Of a stretch of 64,000 nt of DNA, positions 43,496 to 52,835 are shown piece after piece (within the stretch, counting starts at the first letter, position 1; every line of letters begins with the position of its first letter). The notes beneath the pieces are model-generated. The model was given only the letters and a program-made list of their open reading frames with translations. It did not search any database and was not told the origin of the DNA. The stretch lies in contig NZ_JBFRCU010000015.1 of the NCBI RefSeq assembly GCF_052113205.1, positions 42,159 to 106,158 of the forward strand, read 5' to 3'. Origin of the DNA: Inquilinus sp052113205 (lineage in GTDB: Bacteria; Pseudomonadota; Alphaproteobacteria; DSM-16000; Inquilinaceae). A program made the position numbers and the translations under genes.

Positions 43496-44439
43496 TCGGC
43501 CAGACCGATGTCTTTGAGGATCTGCCCGGTGGTGCCGATATCGGCGGCCAGCTGCTTGTCGAACGCGTCGCCGGCCAGGTAGGTGTCGGTCCAGCCCTTG
43601 GTCTTCAGCGTCTCCTGCCAGGTCTTCGACTTGGCCAGCTTCTCGATATCGGCGGCGACGGCGGTCTTCTGCTCGGCGCTCAGCCCCGGCGCCGCGGCGA
43701 CCATGCGCCAATTCTGCACCACCACGTCCAGCCCGGCTTCCTTCAGCGTCGGGGCTTCGACACCCGGCAGCTTCTGCTCGCTCGAGACCGCGAGGACGCG
43801 CAGCGCCCCGGCCTTCACCTGCGGCTCGAACTCGCCATAGCTGGAGATGCCGGCCGTCACCTGGCCGCTCAGCACCGCGGCCAGCGCCTCGCCGCCGCCG
43901 GAATAGGCGATGTAGTTGATCTCGGTCGGGTCGACCCCGGCCGCCTTGGCGACCAGCCCGACCGTGATGTGGTCGGTGCCGCCGGCCGAGCCGCCGGCCC
44001 AGGTCACGCCGCCCGGATCCTTCTTCAGGGCGTCCACCAGCTCCTGCACCGATTTCAGCGGCGAGTCCTTGGGCACGACGATCGCCTCATACTCGCCGGT
44101 CAGGCGGGCGATCGGGGTGACGTCGGCCAGCGTCACCGGCGACTTGTTGGTGATGATGCCGCCGACCATGACATAGCCGCCGACGATCAGGGCCTTCGGG
44201 TCGCCCTTGTTCTGGCTGACGAACTGGGCCAGGCCGACCGTGCCGGCGGCGCCGGGCACGTTGACGACCTGGACGCTGCGCGAGATGCCCTCGCCCTGCA
44301 GCGCCTGCTGCATCGACCGCGCGGTCTGGTCCCAGCCGCCGCCCGGGGCGGCCGGCGCGATGATGGTGTAGTCGTTGGCCCGGGCCGCCAGCGGTAGCGC
44401 CAGGACGGCCGCCAGCGCGGCGATCGCGAATGTCTTCAT
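43492..44439 (-). CDS. tctC: Tripartite tricarboxylate transporter substrate-binding protein TctC
   Basis: 315 residues. A Sec signal (FAIAALAAVLALPLAARA) leads a Bug/TctC fold: APGGGWDQTARSMQQAL, VVNVPGAAGTVGLAQFV, WAGGSAGGTDHITVGLVA. It binds a di- or tricarboxylate in the periplasm and delivers it to TctAB. ATG 44439 follows GGGGGAGACACTC. It starts 225 bases downstream of a kinase-binding protein fusion gene that probably senses the same ligand. Confidence 0.95.
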   Translation of the reverse strand: MKTFAIAALAAVLALPLAARANDYTIIAPAAPGGGWDQTARSMQQALQGEGISRSVQVVNVPGAAGTVGLAQFVSQNKGDPKALIVGGYVMVGGIITNKSPVTLADVTPIARLTGEYEAIVVPKDSPLKSVQELVDALKKDPGGVTWAGGSAGGTDHITVGLVAKAAGVDPTEINYIAYSGGGEALAAVLSGQVTAGISSYGEFEPQVKAGALRVLAVSSEQKLPGVEAPTLKEAGLDVVVQNWRMVAAAPGLSAEQKTAVAADIEKLAKSKTWQETLKTKGWTDTYLAGDAFDKQLAADIGTTGQILKDIGLAE

Positions 44440-44663
44440 GAGTGTCTCCCCCTTGTCGGTTTGATTTTGGCCGAGAGCATAGCGCCCCGTGCGCTCACCG
44501 CACAGGATGTCGCTTATCGGCCGCTGGTCATGGACGGAATCGGCCGCCGCCGGTCGCGGGGCTGTGGCATCTCGGGTGACATCGGGACCTCCCCTGGCCT
44601 GTTGCTTGCGCCCGGGCATCGCGATCGGCCCGGTTCCAGGGACCAGTCTAGCCGCCGAACCTG

Positions 44664-47153
44664 TCAGCGTCCTGTCATCGGCTCGGCGCCGTCGGAGACC
44701 AGGCGCCGCCAGGTCTGCAGGAACCGCTCACGGCGGCGCTCGTCCAGCGCGACCAGCAGCGATGGCCCCAGCGGGATCGGCTGCAGCGCGCCCTCGGTCT
44801 TGCCGGCGATGCTGCCGGCGGACCAGGGGCCGGAGATGTCGGGCATGATCGCGCCCAGGCCGGTGACGCCTGCCGCCAAGGCCTGGCCGCGCGGCGACAG
44901 CAGGTAGTCGACGAAGGCGCGGGCCAGCTCGGCATCCGGCGCGCCGCGTGGGATCAGCGCCACACGGGTCATGACGAGCGCGTAGTCCTCCGGCACCACC
45001 ACGCCCAGGCGCCGGCCGGCCGCCTGCCGCGCGAAGGCGTAGGAGCCGAGCATGTTGTAGCCGAGGACCAGCTCGCCGCTTTCGATGCCGTCCAGAATCT
45101 CCCCGCTGCTGCCGCTCAGCCTGGCGCCGATCCGGCCGAAGGCCGCGGCCAGCCGCCAGAAGTTGGAGGAGATCAGCGCGTCCTGGCTGGCCAGCAGGTG
45201 GCCGACCCCGCTGACGGCAATATCGTAGGTCCCGACCCGGCCGCGGAACCGGTCCGGCTGCGCCTCCAGCAGTGCGATCAGCTCGGCATGCGACCGCGGC
45301 ACTTCGGCTTCGGCCAGCAGGTCGGGGTTGTAGGCGATCACCGCCGGCTCGAAGGTGAAGCCGATCGCCTCGGCCCGCCACTGCGCCCAATGCGGCAGCC
45401 GGTCGAGCCAGGGCGAGGCATAGGCCTGGGCGAAGCCGTCATTGGCCAGCTTGACCTGCAGGTCGGGGGCGGAGCTGATCATCAGGTCGGGCACGGGCGA
45501 CAGCTGCCCGCTCGACGCCGCCTGGTACATCGGCAGCGTGTCGGTCTCCTGGTACACCACCCGGATCTCCGGCCGCAGCGCCTGGAAATCGGCGATGAAG
45601 CGGGCGAAGAGCGGAGTGTCGGTGGCGCCCAGGATGGTCAGCGTCCGCTCGCCGCCGGCCGGGGCGGGGTAGACGGTGGTGCCGGGCGCGGCGCGGCCTG
45701 GTTCGACTGATCCCGCCAGCAGCGCCGCGGCCAGCAGCAGCGCGGCGGCCGGTCCGTGCAGCCGCCGCCGCGCGGTCTCCACGACAGGCAGCGTAACCTC
45801 GACCCGCAGCCCGCCGCCTGGCCGGTCCAAGAGCGCCAGCGTGCCGCCATGGGCCTCGGCCACGGTGCGGACGATCGACAGGCCCAGCCCCGATCCCGGG
45901 CGGTCCCGGCTGCCCTCGCCGCGGGCGAAGCGCTCCAGCACGAAGTCCTTCTCCGCCGCCGGGATGCCCGGCCCCCGGTCGGAGACGCGGAGTACGGCGC
46001 GGCCGCGCTCGACCGCCGCCTCGATTTCGACCGCGCCGCCCGGCGCGTGGGTCAGGGCGTTGTGCACCAAGTTCCACAGCATCTCGCGCAGGGCCACGCG
46101 GTCGCCGCTGATCTCGGCCCGCGCCGCCTCAGGCGCCAGCGCCACGGCCAGCCTTCCGGCCTCCTCGAAATCCAGGCGCTGCCGGACATCCTCGACGATG
46201 GCGTCGAGCGCCACGACCGTCGCCTCGCGCGCCTCCAGCCGGTGGCGCACGGTGGCGTCCATCAGCAATTGGTTGACCAAATGGCTGGCCTGCACCGCGT
46301 TCTGATGGATGCGGACGACGCGGTCGCGCAGCTTGGCGGGGTCCTCCTCGTCGACAGCGACCTCGGCCTGGGCCCGCAGCGAGGCCAGCGGCGTGCGCAC
46401 CTGGTGGGCGGCGTCGGCGACCAGGCCGCTGACCCGCTCCATCACGCTGCGCAGCCGGGCGATGAAGTCGTTCAGCGCCCCGGCCAGTTGCTGCACCTCG
46501 ACCGGCACCGGTACCTGCACCGGCGACAGATCCTCCGGCGCGCGGCGACGCAGCTCGCGCTCCATCACCACCAGGGGCGCGAAGGCGTAGCGGATGCCGA
46601 ACCAGACCAGGGCGAGCGCGACCAGGCCGAGGGCGGCGAGGGGCAGGGCGGCCTGGCCCAGAATCTCCGATGCCAGCGCCGCGCGGGCGCCGCGGGTCTC
46701 GGCGACGCGGATGGTGGCCCAGCCGGCCTTGCCCTCGACGAAGACCAGCCGGCCGACCGTGGCGATCCGCACTGCCTCGCCGTGGTAGGTGCCGTCGGTG
46801 AAATCAGGCGTGGCCGAAGCCGCCTGCGGCAGCCCGGCGCCGAGGTCGCGATAGCCGGTGACGAAGGCACCGTCCGGCGCCGCCACCTCGTAGAACACCC
46901 GGTCGTCGTCGGAGAAATCGAGCATCGCCAGCGACGCGGTGGGCAGCTCGACCGTCACTGCCCCGTCCTCGATCTGCACCGCGCCGGCGATGGTGAAGGC
47001 GGAGGCGGCGAGCAGCCGGTCGAAGGCGCTGTCCGAGGCGCCGCGGGCATAGTCGCGGATCAGGGCCACCAGCCCGATGCCGGACAGCAGCAGCGCCAGC
47101 ACGGTCAGCGCCAGCATGCGCCGGCGGATCGAGGCGCGGCCGGGTTTCGTCAC
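44664..47153 (-). CDS. Sensor histidine kinase fused to a C-terminal periplasmic solute-binding protein
   Basis: About 829 residues. The N-terminal half is a TctE/QseC-like kinase: helix LALTVLALLLSGIGLVALI, sensor loop, second helix, HAMP-like region, H-box DAAHQVRTPLASLRAQ, N-box NLVHNALTHAP, and G-boxes DRGPGIP and GSGLGLSIVRTV. At ~460-490 a third hydrophobic segment (GPAAALLLAAALLAGSVEPG) leads to a complete iron/polyamine-type binding protein (LTILGATDTPLFARFIADFQ, PDLMISSAPDLQVKLANDGF, LSPRGQALAAGVTGLGAIMP). The start is uncertain (GTG 47153; ATG 47117 and 47240 possible). It lies between its response regulator and tctCBA, so it probably controls that operon. Confidence 0.88.
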   Translation of the reverse strand: MTKPGRASIRRRMLALTVLALLLSGIGLVALIRDYARGASDSAFDRLLAASAFTIAGAVQIEDGAVTVELPTASLAMLDFSDDDRVFYEVAAPDGAFVTGYRDLGAGLPQAASATPDFTDGTYHGEAVRIATVGRLVFVEGKAGWATIRVAETRGARAALASEILGQAALPLAALGLVALALVWFGIRYAFAPLVVMERELRRRAPEDLSPVQVPVPVEVQQLAGALNDFIARLRSVMERVSGLVADAAHQVRTPLASLRAQAEVAVDEEDPAKLRDRVVRIHQNAVQASHLVNQLLMDATVRHRLEAREATVVALDAIVEDVRQRLDFEEAGRLAVALAPEAARAEISGDRVALREMLWNLVHNALTHAPGGAVEIEAAVERGRAVLRVSDRGPGIPAAEKDFVLERFARGEGSRDRPGSGLGLSIVRTVAEAHGGTLALLDRPGGGLRVEVTLPVVETARRRLHGPAAALLLAAALLAGSVEPGRAAPGTTVYPAPAGGERTLTILGATDTPLFARFIADFQALRPEIRVVYQETDTLPMYQAASSGQLSPVPDLMISSAPDLQVKLANDGFAQAYASPWLDRLPHWAQWRAEAIGFTFEPAVIAYNPDLLAEAEVPRSHAELIALLEAQPDRFRGRVGTYDIAVSGVGHLLASQDALISSNFWRLAAAFGRIGARLSGSSGEILDGIESGELVLGYNMLGSYAFARQAAGRRLGVVVPEDYALVMTRVALIPRGAPDAELARAFVDYLLSPRGQALAAGVTGLGAIMPDISGPWSAGSIAGKTEGALQPIPLGPSLLVALDERRRERFLQTWRRLVSDGAEPMTGR

Positions 47154-47242
47154 GTTCGGCCTGCGGGATCGGCGACAACGACTGCGGGCGGAGGAACAGA
47201 TTGTCTCTCCCGCAGGCGAGACCTTTTCTGAATTTCCCAAAC

Positions 47243-47315
47243 CGTCATCCCCGCGAAAGCGGGGATCTCGTAAAGCTTGGATCGGAAAGAGATTCCCGCT
47301 TTCGCGGGAATGACG
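47243..47315. repeat. Palindromic intergenic repeat (CCCGCGAAAGCGGG class)
   Basis: CGTCATCCCCGCGAAAGCGG at the left end pairs with CGCTTTCGCGGGAATGACG at the right end. It is a REP-like element of a third sequence class in this window. It sits between the response-regulator stop and the kinase start. Confidence 0.75.
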
Positions 47316-47402
47316 ATAAAGGGATGGATTGCTGTTCTGAAAAGTCCCGCAAGCGGGAGAGGCAAACGCTTCGTACTGGAGAGCCTGGCAACCGTCATCG
47401 GC

Positions 47403-48080
47403 TCACTCCCGCGCCCCGCGCGGCTGCACCCGGTAGCCGGTGCCGCGCAGGGTGACGATGTCGATATCGGCGCCCTCCAGCTTGCGGCGGACGCGCGAGA
47501 CCAGCAGCTCCAGCGCATTGACCGACACCTCGGCCTCGTCGCCGAACAGCTGGGTCATCAGCCGGTCCTTGGCCGCGACCTGGCCGGCGCGGGCCAGCAG
47601 GATCTCCAGCAGGCGGAACTCGCGCCGGCCGAACTCGACATGCTGGCCGGCGACGGTCACCGCCTGGCCGGCCAGGTCCAGCGTGACATTGCCGTGCGAG
47701 ACCGTGCTGCTGGTCTGGCCCGCCGGCCGCCGCAGCAGGGCCCGCAGCCGGGCCTCCAGCTCGCGCAGGTCGAAGGGTTTGACCAGGTAGTCGTCGGCGC
47801 CGAGGTCGAGGATGCCGACCTTGTCGTCGATCTCGGACCGGGCTGTGACGACCAGCACGGGGGCGTCGACGCCGCGCCGCCGCAGGTCGCGCAGCACCGC
47901 GAAACCGTCCTGGCCCGGCAGCATGATGTCCAGCAGCACGGCGTCGAAGGCGTCGTGTACGGCGGCCTCGACCGCGGCCAGCCCGTCGCGCACCCATTCC
48001 ACCGAATGGCCGGATTTGCGCAGCCGGTTCTCCACCGCCTCCCCGAGATCGGGATTGTCTTCGACCAGAAGGATTCGCAT
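47403..48080 (-). CDS. OmpR/TctD-like response regulator
   Basis: 225 residues. The receiver domain has ILLVEDNPDLGEAVENRL, phospho-acceptor Asp in AVLLDIMLPGQDGF and the Lys in DYLVKPFDLRELEARL. The C-terminal winged helix matches OmpR/PhoB (FGRREFRLLEILLARAGQV, VSVNALELLVSRVRRKLEGA). It is transcribed before the kinase-binding protein fusion, separated by a palindromic repeat, and probably activates tctCBA like TctD. Confidence 0.94.
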   Translation of the reverse strand: MRILLVEDNPDLGEAVENRLRKSGHSVEWVRDGLAAVEAAVHDAFDAVLLDIMLPGQDGFAVLRDLRRRGVDAPVLVVTARSEIDDKVGILDLGADDYLVKPFDLRELEARLRALLRRPAGQTSSTVSHGNVTLDLAGQAVTVAGQHVEFGRREFRLLEILLARAGQVAAKDRLMTQLFGDEAEVSVNALELLVSRVRRKLEGADIDIVTLRGTGYRVQPRGARE

Positions 48081-48177
48081 CCGTCCTTCATGTCGGAAAG
48101 CGCGGGGCGCGGCAAGTCGCGCCGGTTCACGATGTCGAGCCCTCCCGCGGGCACATCGTCCCGCGGGAGAGGCCGGG

Positions 48178-48894
48178 TCAGGCGATGTCGGCCGAGACGA
48201 TCTTCTGCACCCCGACCGCGGTCATCGCGGTCCAGGCCTTGGCCAGCGATCCTTCGGCGTCGATGCCGCGGCAGGCATCGTCGACGACGAAGGCCTCGAA
48301 CCCTGCCTTGCGGGCGTCGATGGCGCTGTAGCAGACGCAGAAATCGGTGGCGACGCCGACGGCGAAGACGCGGCGGATGCCGCGCTCCTTCAGGTATCCG
48401 GCCAGGCCGGTGGCGGTGCCGTCGGCCTCGTTGAAGGCGGAATAGCTGTCGACCGTCGGATGATAGCCTTTGCGGATCACCAGCTCCGCGGTCGGCAGCT
48501 TCAGCGCGGCCGACAGGTCGGCGCCCGCCGTGCCCTGGACGCAGTGGTCGGGCCACAGCACCTGGTCGCCATAGGGCAGCTTGGTGGTCGAGAACGGCTT
48601 GGCGCCGGGATGCGCCGAGGCGAAGGAGATGTGGCCCGGCGTGTGCCAGTCCTGGGTCACGACAATGTTGTGGAAACGCGCGCCCAGGGCGTTGATCACC
48701 GGCACGATCTTGTCGCCGTCGGTGACCGCCAGGCTGCCGCCGGGAAGGAAGCAGTTCTGGACGTCGATGACCAGCAGCACGTCGGCGTCGCCCGGCGTGA
48801 TCGTGGCGGCGGCGATGCCGGACCGCAGCCAAGCGGCGCTTGCGGCGACCGCGCCGGCAGCGGCCAGAAATGTGCGGCGGCTGATCTGGGCCAT
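48178..48894 (-). CDS. pncA: Tat-exported nicotinamidase (isochorismatase family)
   Basis: 238 residues. The N-terminus SRRTFLAAAGAVAASAAWLR is a twin-arginine signal, which cytoplasmic PncA lacks. The hydrolase domain has the catalytic Asp in VLLVIDVQNCFLPGGSL, metal ligands in TQDWHTPGH, the Lys region after WPDHCVQGT and the nucleophile Cys in GVATDFCVCYSAIDARKAGF. The reaction is nicotinamide to nicotinate; a periplasmic location would let the cell salvage external nicotinamide or pyrazinamide-like amides. Confidence 0.9.
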   Translation of the reverse strand: MAQISRRTFLAAAGAVAASAAWLRSGIAAATITPGDADVLLVIDVQNCFLPGGSLAVTDGDKIVPVINALGARFHNIVVTQDWHTPGHISFASAHPGAKPFSTTKLPYGDQVLWPDHCVQGTAGADLSAALKLPTAELVIRKGYHPTVDSYSAFNEADGTATGLAGYLKERGIRRVFAVGVATDFCVCYSAIDARKAGFEAFVVDDACRGIDAEGSLAKAWTAMTAVGVQKIVSADIA

Positions 48895-48971
48895 AATTTC
48901 CCCTCCTTCATCATGCTATGCCGAGAGGCTCGCATGGCGGAGGAAAGGTCACAAGTCCTAAAGCCAAGGCG

Positions 48972-50030
48972 TCAGGCGGCCCGCGCCGTCCGGCCGCGCG
49001 CCGACTTCTCCGCCTTGTCCTTCTTCGTGGCGTCGCGCACCTCCGCATCGGTCATCGGGCGGGCGGCGAGGCGGCCGGCGATGACGCTGACCGCCATCAG
49101 CTGGAAGAAGTGGAACACCATGACCGGCGCCAGCACCAGGCCGAGCTGCGGCGAGGTGCCGAACATCAGCCGGGCCAGCGGCACGCCGGTGGCAAGCGAC
49201 TTCTTCGAGCCGCAGAAGGTCGCGGCAATGGTGTCGGGCAGGTCGAAGCCGACCAGGCGGCAGACGCCCCACATCACGGCGAAGGCGATGCCGAACAGCA
49301 GCACCACGCCGATGACGATCTCGACCAGCACGATCGGGTCCTGCTGCGACCAGATGCCGGACGCCATCGAATCGGCGAAGGAGCCGTAGACGATCGCCAG
49401 GATGATCACCCGGTCGGCCATCTTGATCCGGGCGTAGTGGCGATGGGCCCAGGCGCTGAGCAGCGGCCGCACCAGCTGGCCGACCACGATCGGCAGCAGC
49501 ACCAGCAGCGCCACCTTCAGCAGCACCGGGCCGAGCGGCATCGGCGCGCCCTGGTTGTGGGTGTACCAGGCCATCAGCAGCGGCGTGATCGCGACGCCGA
49601 GCAGGCTCGACAGGGTGGCGTTGAAGATCGAGGCCGGCAGGTTGCCACGGGCCAGCGAGGTCATCGCCACCGAGGAGGAGATGGTCGAGGGCAGGACTGC
49701 CAGGAAGAAGAAGCCCAGCAGCAGCTCCGGCTGGATCCAGCCCTTGCCGAGCGCGCCGGCGCCCAGCACCAGGGCCGGGAACAGGATGAAGGTGCCGGCG
49801 GTGGCCAGGAGGTGCAGCCGCCAATGCGACGCACCGGCCCGCATCTTCTCCGGCGCCAGGGTCAGGCCATAAAGGAAGAAGACGACCGAGACGCCGTAGG
49901 TCGAGATCCAGTCCCAGTGCAGGGGGCCGCCGGTGACGCCCGGTGTGGGCCAGAGACACGCCGCGAGGGCGACGAGGGGAAGGGCGATCATGAACCAGTC
50001 GGGCTTAGCCCGGCGTGTCTTGCTCATCAC
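48972..50030 (-). CDS. Bile acid:sodium symporter family (SBF-like) transporter
   Basis: 352 residues with ten predicted helices. Conserved segments are FFFLAVLPSTISSSVAMTSL, IFNATLSSLLGVAITPLL, IVYGSFADSM and ATFCGSKKSLATGVPLARLM, as in YfeH/SBF-like CPA/AT proteins. The C-terminal 30 residues are charged and cytoplasmic. Substrate unknown. It lies upstream of the nicotinamidase gene on the same strand, 77 bases apart, so import of an organic anion linked to that pathway is possible but unproven. Confidence 0.9.
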   Translation of the reverse strand: MMSKTRRAKPDWFMIALPLVALAACLWPTPGVTGGPLHWDWISTYGVSVVFFLYGLTLAPEKMRAGASHWRLHLLATAGTFILFPALVLGAGALGKGWIQPELLLGFFFLAVLPSTISSSVAMTSLARGNLPASIFNATLSSLLGVAITPLLMAWYTHNQGAPMPLGPVLLKVALLVLLPIVVGQLVRPLLSAWAHRHYARIKMADRVIILAIVYGSFADSMASGIWSQQDPIVLVEIVIGVVLLFGIAFAVMWGVCRLVGFDLPDTIAATFCGSKKSLATGVPLARLMFGTSPQLGLVLAPVMVFHFFQLMAVSVIAGRLAARPMTDAEVRDATKKDKAEKSARGRTARAA

Positions 50031-50168
50031 ACTCTCGCAACTTGCCCGGGTAACCCGTGCATTCCGTATACAAGATAGGACGAAGCCGGCTCGGACCAGC
50101 CCCGATCCGGCATGGGTGTGTTGCAGTGCGGGATAATGCCGCAGAAGCGAAGGCGGCTCAGCCGCTCG

Positions 50169-50657
50169 TCAGCCGACCTGCCAGAGGAAATACGGCCACT
50201 CCGGCGCGTCGAAAGCCACGGCGGTCCAGCGTGGCGCCTGCAGCGGCCGGTCGCTGACCACCAGGCCGCCGGGCGCCATCAGCGGGTTGATCAGCCCGGC
50301 CAGCCAGCCGGCCTGGGCGGCGTCGCGGGCGCGGTCCTCGCTGCCGAAATCGGCATGGGCCAGCGCCGCGGGGACCCACGGCGTCCGGCCGGGCAGGGCG
50401 GACAGCGTGTCGCGGAAATCGCCCAGCACCAGGTCGGCGCCGGCCGGCGCCGCATCGGCCGGTGCGTGCAGGTCGCGGTCGAAGGCGATGATCCGGCGCT
50501 CCGGGAACAGCTTGCGCAGATGGCTATAGGTGCGACCCTTGCCCAGGCCGATCTCCAGCACCGGGCCGGGCAGGCCGCCGATCTCCTCCGCTGCCTGCTC
50601 CAGCGCTCGGCGCTGGGTGGTGAGGCGGGCGATCATGCGGTCGAGGCGGCTGTCCAT
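50169..50657 (-). CDS. Small class I SAM-dependent methyltransferase-like protein
   Basis: 162 residues from ATG 50657. Motif I is PVLEIGLGKGRTYSHLRKLF and motif II is RRIIAFDRDLHAP; the strand ADLVLGDFRDTL and ALAHADFGSEDR follow. The short C-terminus (EWPYFLWQVG) suggests a compact S-adenosylmethionine-binding fold. The longer upstream frame runs into the divergent mdoD promoter region and looks non-coding. Substrate unknown. Confidence 0.82.
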   Translation of the reverse strand: MDSRLDRMIARLTTQRRALEQAAEEIGGLPGPVLEIGLGKGRTYSHLRKLFPERRIIAFDRDLHAPADAAPAGADLVLGDFRDTLSALPGRTPWVPAALAHADFGSEDRARDAAQAGWLAGLINPLMAPGGLVVSDRPLQAPRWTAVAFDAPEWPYFLWQVG

Positions 50658-50856
50658 CGGTCGGATCCGGACGGTGTGACGGGGGGCGGGCAGAGTATGC
50701 CGGCCGGCTGGGCAAGGCCAGACGGTCACCAGTGGCATCGAAGCGGCATGATTGCTATGGTCGCGCCCTTGCGAAGCGGCCGGACGGCACCCTCGCGGCG
50801 ACCGGCCGCGGCGCGGTGCGGTGCGGTCGCGATGTCTCATCGAGGGAAAGAGACGG

Positions 50857-52473
50857 ATGCTCGACCGCCGTAGCTTGCTGAAGCTGGCCGCTGCCACCCA
50901 GTTGTTCGGGATGTTCGGAGGGGCTTCCGCCCTGGCGGCGCCGCCGGCCGGGCTGCGCTATGGTGAGGCCGCGCCGTTCTCCTACGATTGGCTGAAGAGC
51001 CGGGCCCGGGCGCTCGCTNCCGCGCCCTACGCCTCGCCGCCGCGGCCGGACCCGGCGACCGTGGAGTCGATCGACTACGACGCCCATGGCAAGCTGAAGT
51101 ACAAGCCGGACTACGCCCTGTACGGCGACGGCCAGCCGGGCGCCTATCCGGTCACCTTCCAGCATGTCGGCCGGTTCTTCCCGAAGACCGTGAAGATGCA
51201 TGCGGTCGACCCCGCCGCCGGCACGGCGCGCGAGATCACCTACGACCCGCAATACTTCACCGTCGGCCCGGACAGCCCGGCCGCCAAGCTGGCGCCGGAG
51301 CCCTCGGCCTTCGCCGGCTTCTGGATCCAGGAGGCCAAGGACAAGGGCGACTGGAAGGCCGAGGAGCCCTGGGTGGCCTTCCTCGGCGCCTCCTATTTCC
51401 GCGCCAAGGGCGAGCTCGGCCAGGTCGGCCTGTCGGCTCGCGGCATCACCGTCACCCCGGGCTCGGGCGGGCCGGAGGAGTTCCCGGACTTCATCGGCTA
51501 CTGGTTCGAGCCGGCGAATTCCGACGCCGACGCGGTGACGGTCTACGCCCTGCTCGACGGGCCCAGCCTGACCGGCGCCTACCGCTTCCTGATGCGCCGC
51601 ACCGCCGGCGTGGTGATGGATATCGAGACCACCTTGTTCCTGCGCCAGCCGGTCGAGCGGCTGGGCGTGGCGCCGCTGACCTCGATGTTCTGGTACTCCG
51701 AGACGGTGAAGAAGACCGCGATCGACTGGCGGCCGGAGGTGCATGACAGCGACGGGTTGGCGATGTGGACCGGCGGCGGCGAGCACATCTGGCGGCCGCT
51801 GAACAACCCGGCGCGGATCGTCGTCTCCAGCTTCTCCGACCAGTCGCCGCGCGGCTTCGGCCTGCAGCAGCGCGACCGCAACTTCGATCATTACGAGGAC
51901 GGCGTACGCTACCATCTGCGTCCTTCGGCCTGGGTCGAGCCGCTGGGCGACTGGGGCCGCGGCCAGGTGCAGCTGGTCGAGCTACCGACCGACGACGAGA
52001 TCCACGACAACATCGTCGCCTACTGGCACCCGGAGGCGCCGACCAAGGCCGGCGACGAGCTGCCCTTCGCCTACCGCCTGCACTGGCTGGCGGACGAGCC
52101 ATACCCGACGCCGCTGGCGCGGGTGGTGGCGACCCGTCTGGGCCGCGGCGGCCAGCCCGGTCAGCCGCGCCCGGAAGGCGTGCGCAAGTTCATGGTCGAG
52201 TTCCTCGGCGGCCCGCTGAAAGACCTGCCCTTCGGGGTGAAGCCGGAGCCGGTGTTCTGGGCCTCGCGCGGCACCTTCTCCGCCTACACCCTGATGGAGG
52301 CGGTGCCGGACGACGTGCCGGGCCATTGGCGGGTCCAGTTCGACCTGGCGGTCGATGGCGACGACCCGGTCGAGATGCGGCTGTTCCTCAAGGCCGGCGA
52401 CCAGGTGGCATCCGAGACTTGGCTGTTCCAGTACCGCCCCTTCATCTCGGACGCCCGGCCGGTCGGGAACTAG
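50857..52473 (+). CDS. mdoD: Periplasmic glucan biosynthesis protein MdoD/OpgD (Tat signal)
   Basis: 538 residues. The Tat signal DRRSLLKLAAATQLFG distinguishes it from MdoG, which uses Sec. The domain matches the MdoG/OpgG family: GEAAPFSYDWLKSRARAL, VTFQHVGRFFPKTVKMHAVD, SYFRAKGELGQVGLSARGI and RRNFDHYEDGVRYHLRPSAW-like residues. It shapes osmoregulated periplasmic glucans. No mdoH neighbour is present. ATG follows GAGGGAAAGAGACGG. Base 51019 is N. An inverted MITE copy lies 77 bases after the stop. Confidence 0.93.
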   Translation: MLDRRSLLKLAAATQLFGMFGGASALAAPPAGLRYGEAAPFSYDWLKSRARALAXAPYASPPRPDPATVESIDYDAHGKLKYKPDYALYGDGQPGAYPVTFQHVGRFFPKTVKMHAVDPAAGTAREITYDPQYFTVGPDSPAAKLAPEPSAFAGFWIQEAKDKGDWKAEEPWVAFLGASYFRAKGELGQVGLSARGITVTPGSGGPEEFPDFIGYWFEPANSDADAVTVYALLDGPSLTGAYRFLMRRTAGVVMDIETTLFLRQPVERLGVAPLTSMFWYSETVKKTAIDWRPEVHDSDGLAMWTGGGEHIWRPLNNPARIVVSSFSDQSPRGFGLQQRDRNFDHYEDGVRYHLRPSAWVEPLGDWGRGQVQLVELPTDDEIHDNIVAYWHPEAPTKAGDELPFAYRLHWLADEPYPTPLARVVATRLGRGGQPGQPRPEGVRKFMVEFLGGPLKDLPFGVKPEPVFWASRGTFSAYTLMEAVPDDVPGHWRVQFDLAVDGDDPVEMRLFLKAGDQVASETWLFQYRPFISDARPVGN

Positions 52474-52549
52474 AATTCATCGAGGAACAGACGGGTCGCG
52501 GAACTTGGCAGCGGCATACCCGAACTGTCATGCCCGTGCTTGTCGCATG

Positions 52550-52757
52550 GCTGTCCGGTTAAGCTTTTCGGGTTGCAAATCTAAGCGCTGAACTAAACTT
52601 TATTGTCATTGCCGGGCTTGACCCGGCAATCCAGGGGCCACGGAGAGCCGCTCTGAAAGCCCCTGGATCCTCGGGTCAAGCCCGAGGATGACAATTAAAT
52701 AGAATGCTGGCCTGAGATAAACACGCTTTAGTTGCGATTGTTTCTCAACCGGACAGC
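52550..52757. mobile_element. 208 bp MITE-like element, copy 2 (inverted relative to copy 1)
   Basis: GCTGTCCGGTTAA at 52550-52562 and CAACCGGACAGC at 52746-52757 are its terminal inverted repeats, one with a substitution. Read on the minus strand it aligns along its whole length with 13231-13439, including the sub-terminal sequence and the central palindrome. It lies in the 362-base gap between mdoD and the anti-sigma gene. No transposase is present. Confidence 0.75.
52602..52695. repeat. Palindromic repeat inside MITE copy 2
   Basis: ATTGTCATTGCCGGGCTTGA to AAGCCCGAGGATGACAAT, the reverse-complement counterpart of 13293-13386, with the same CCAGGGGC/GCCCCTGG inner stem. Confidence 0.8.
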
Positions 52758-52835
52758 CGTGGGTCAAGCCCGGCAATGATATAAATGGGGAGATGGCCTC
52801 GCTGGAGTGCCGTTCTCCGATTGTTTCTGGCTGGG

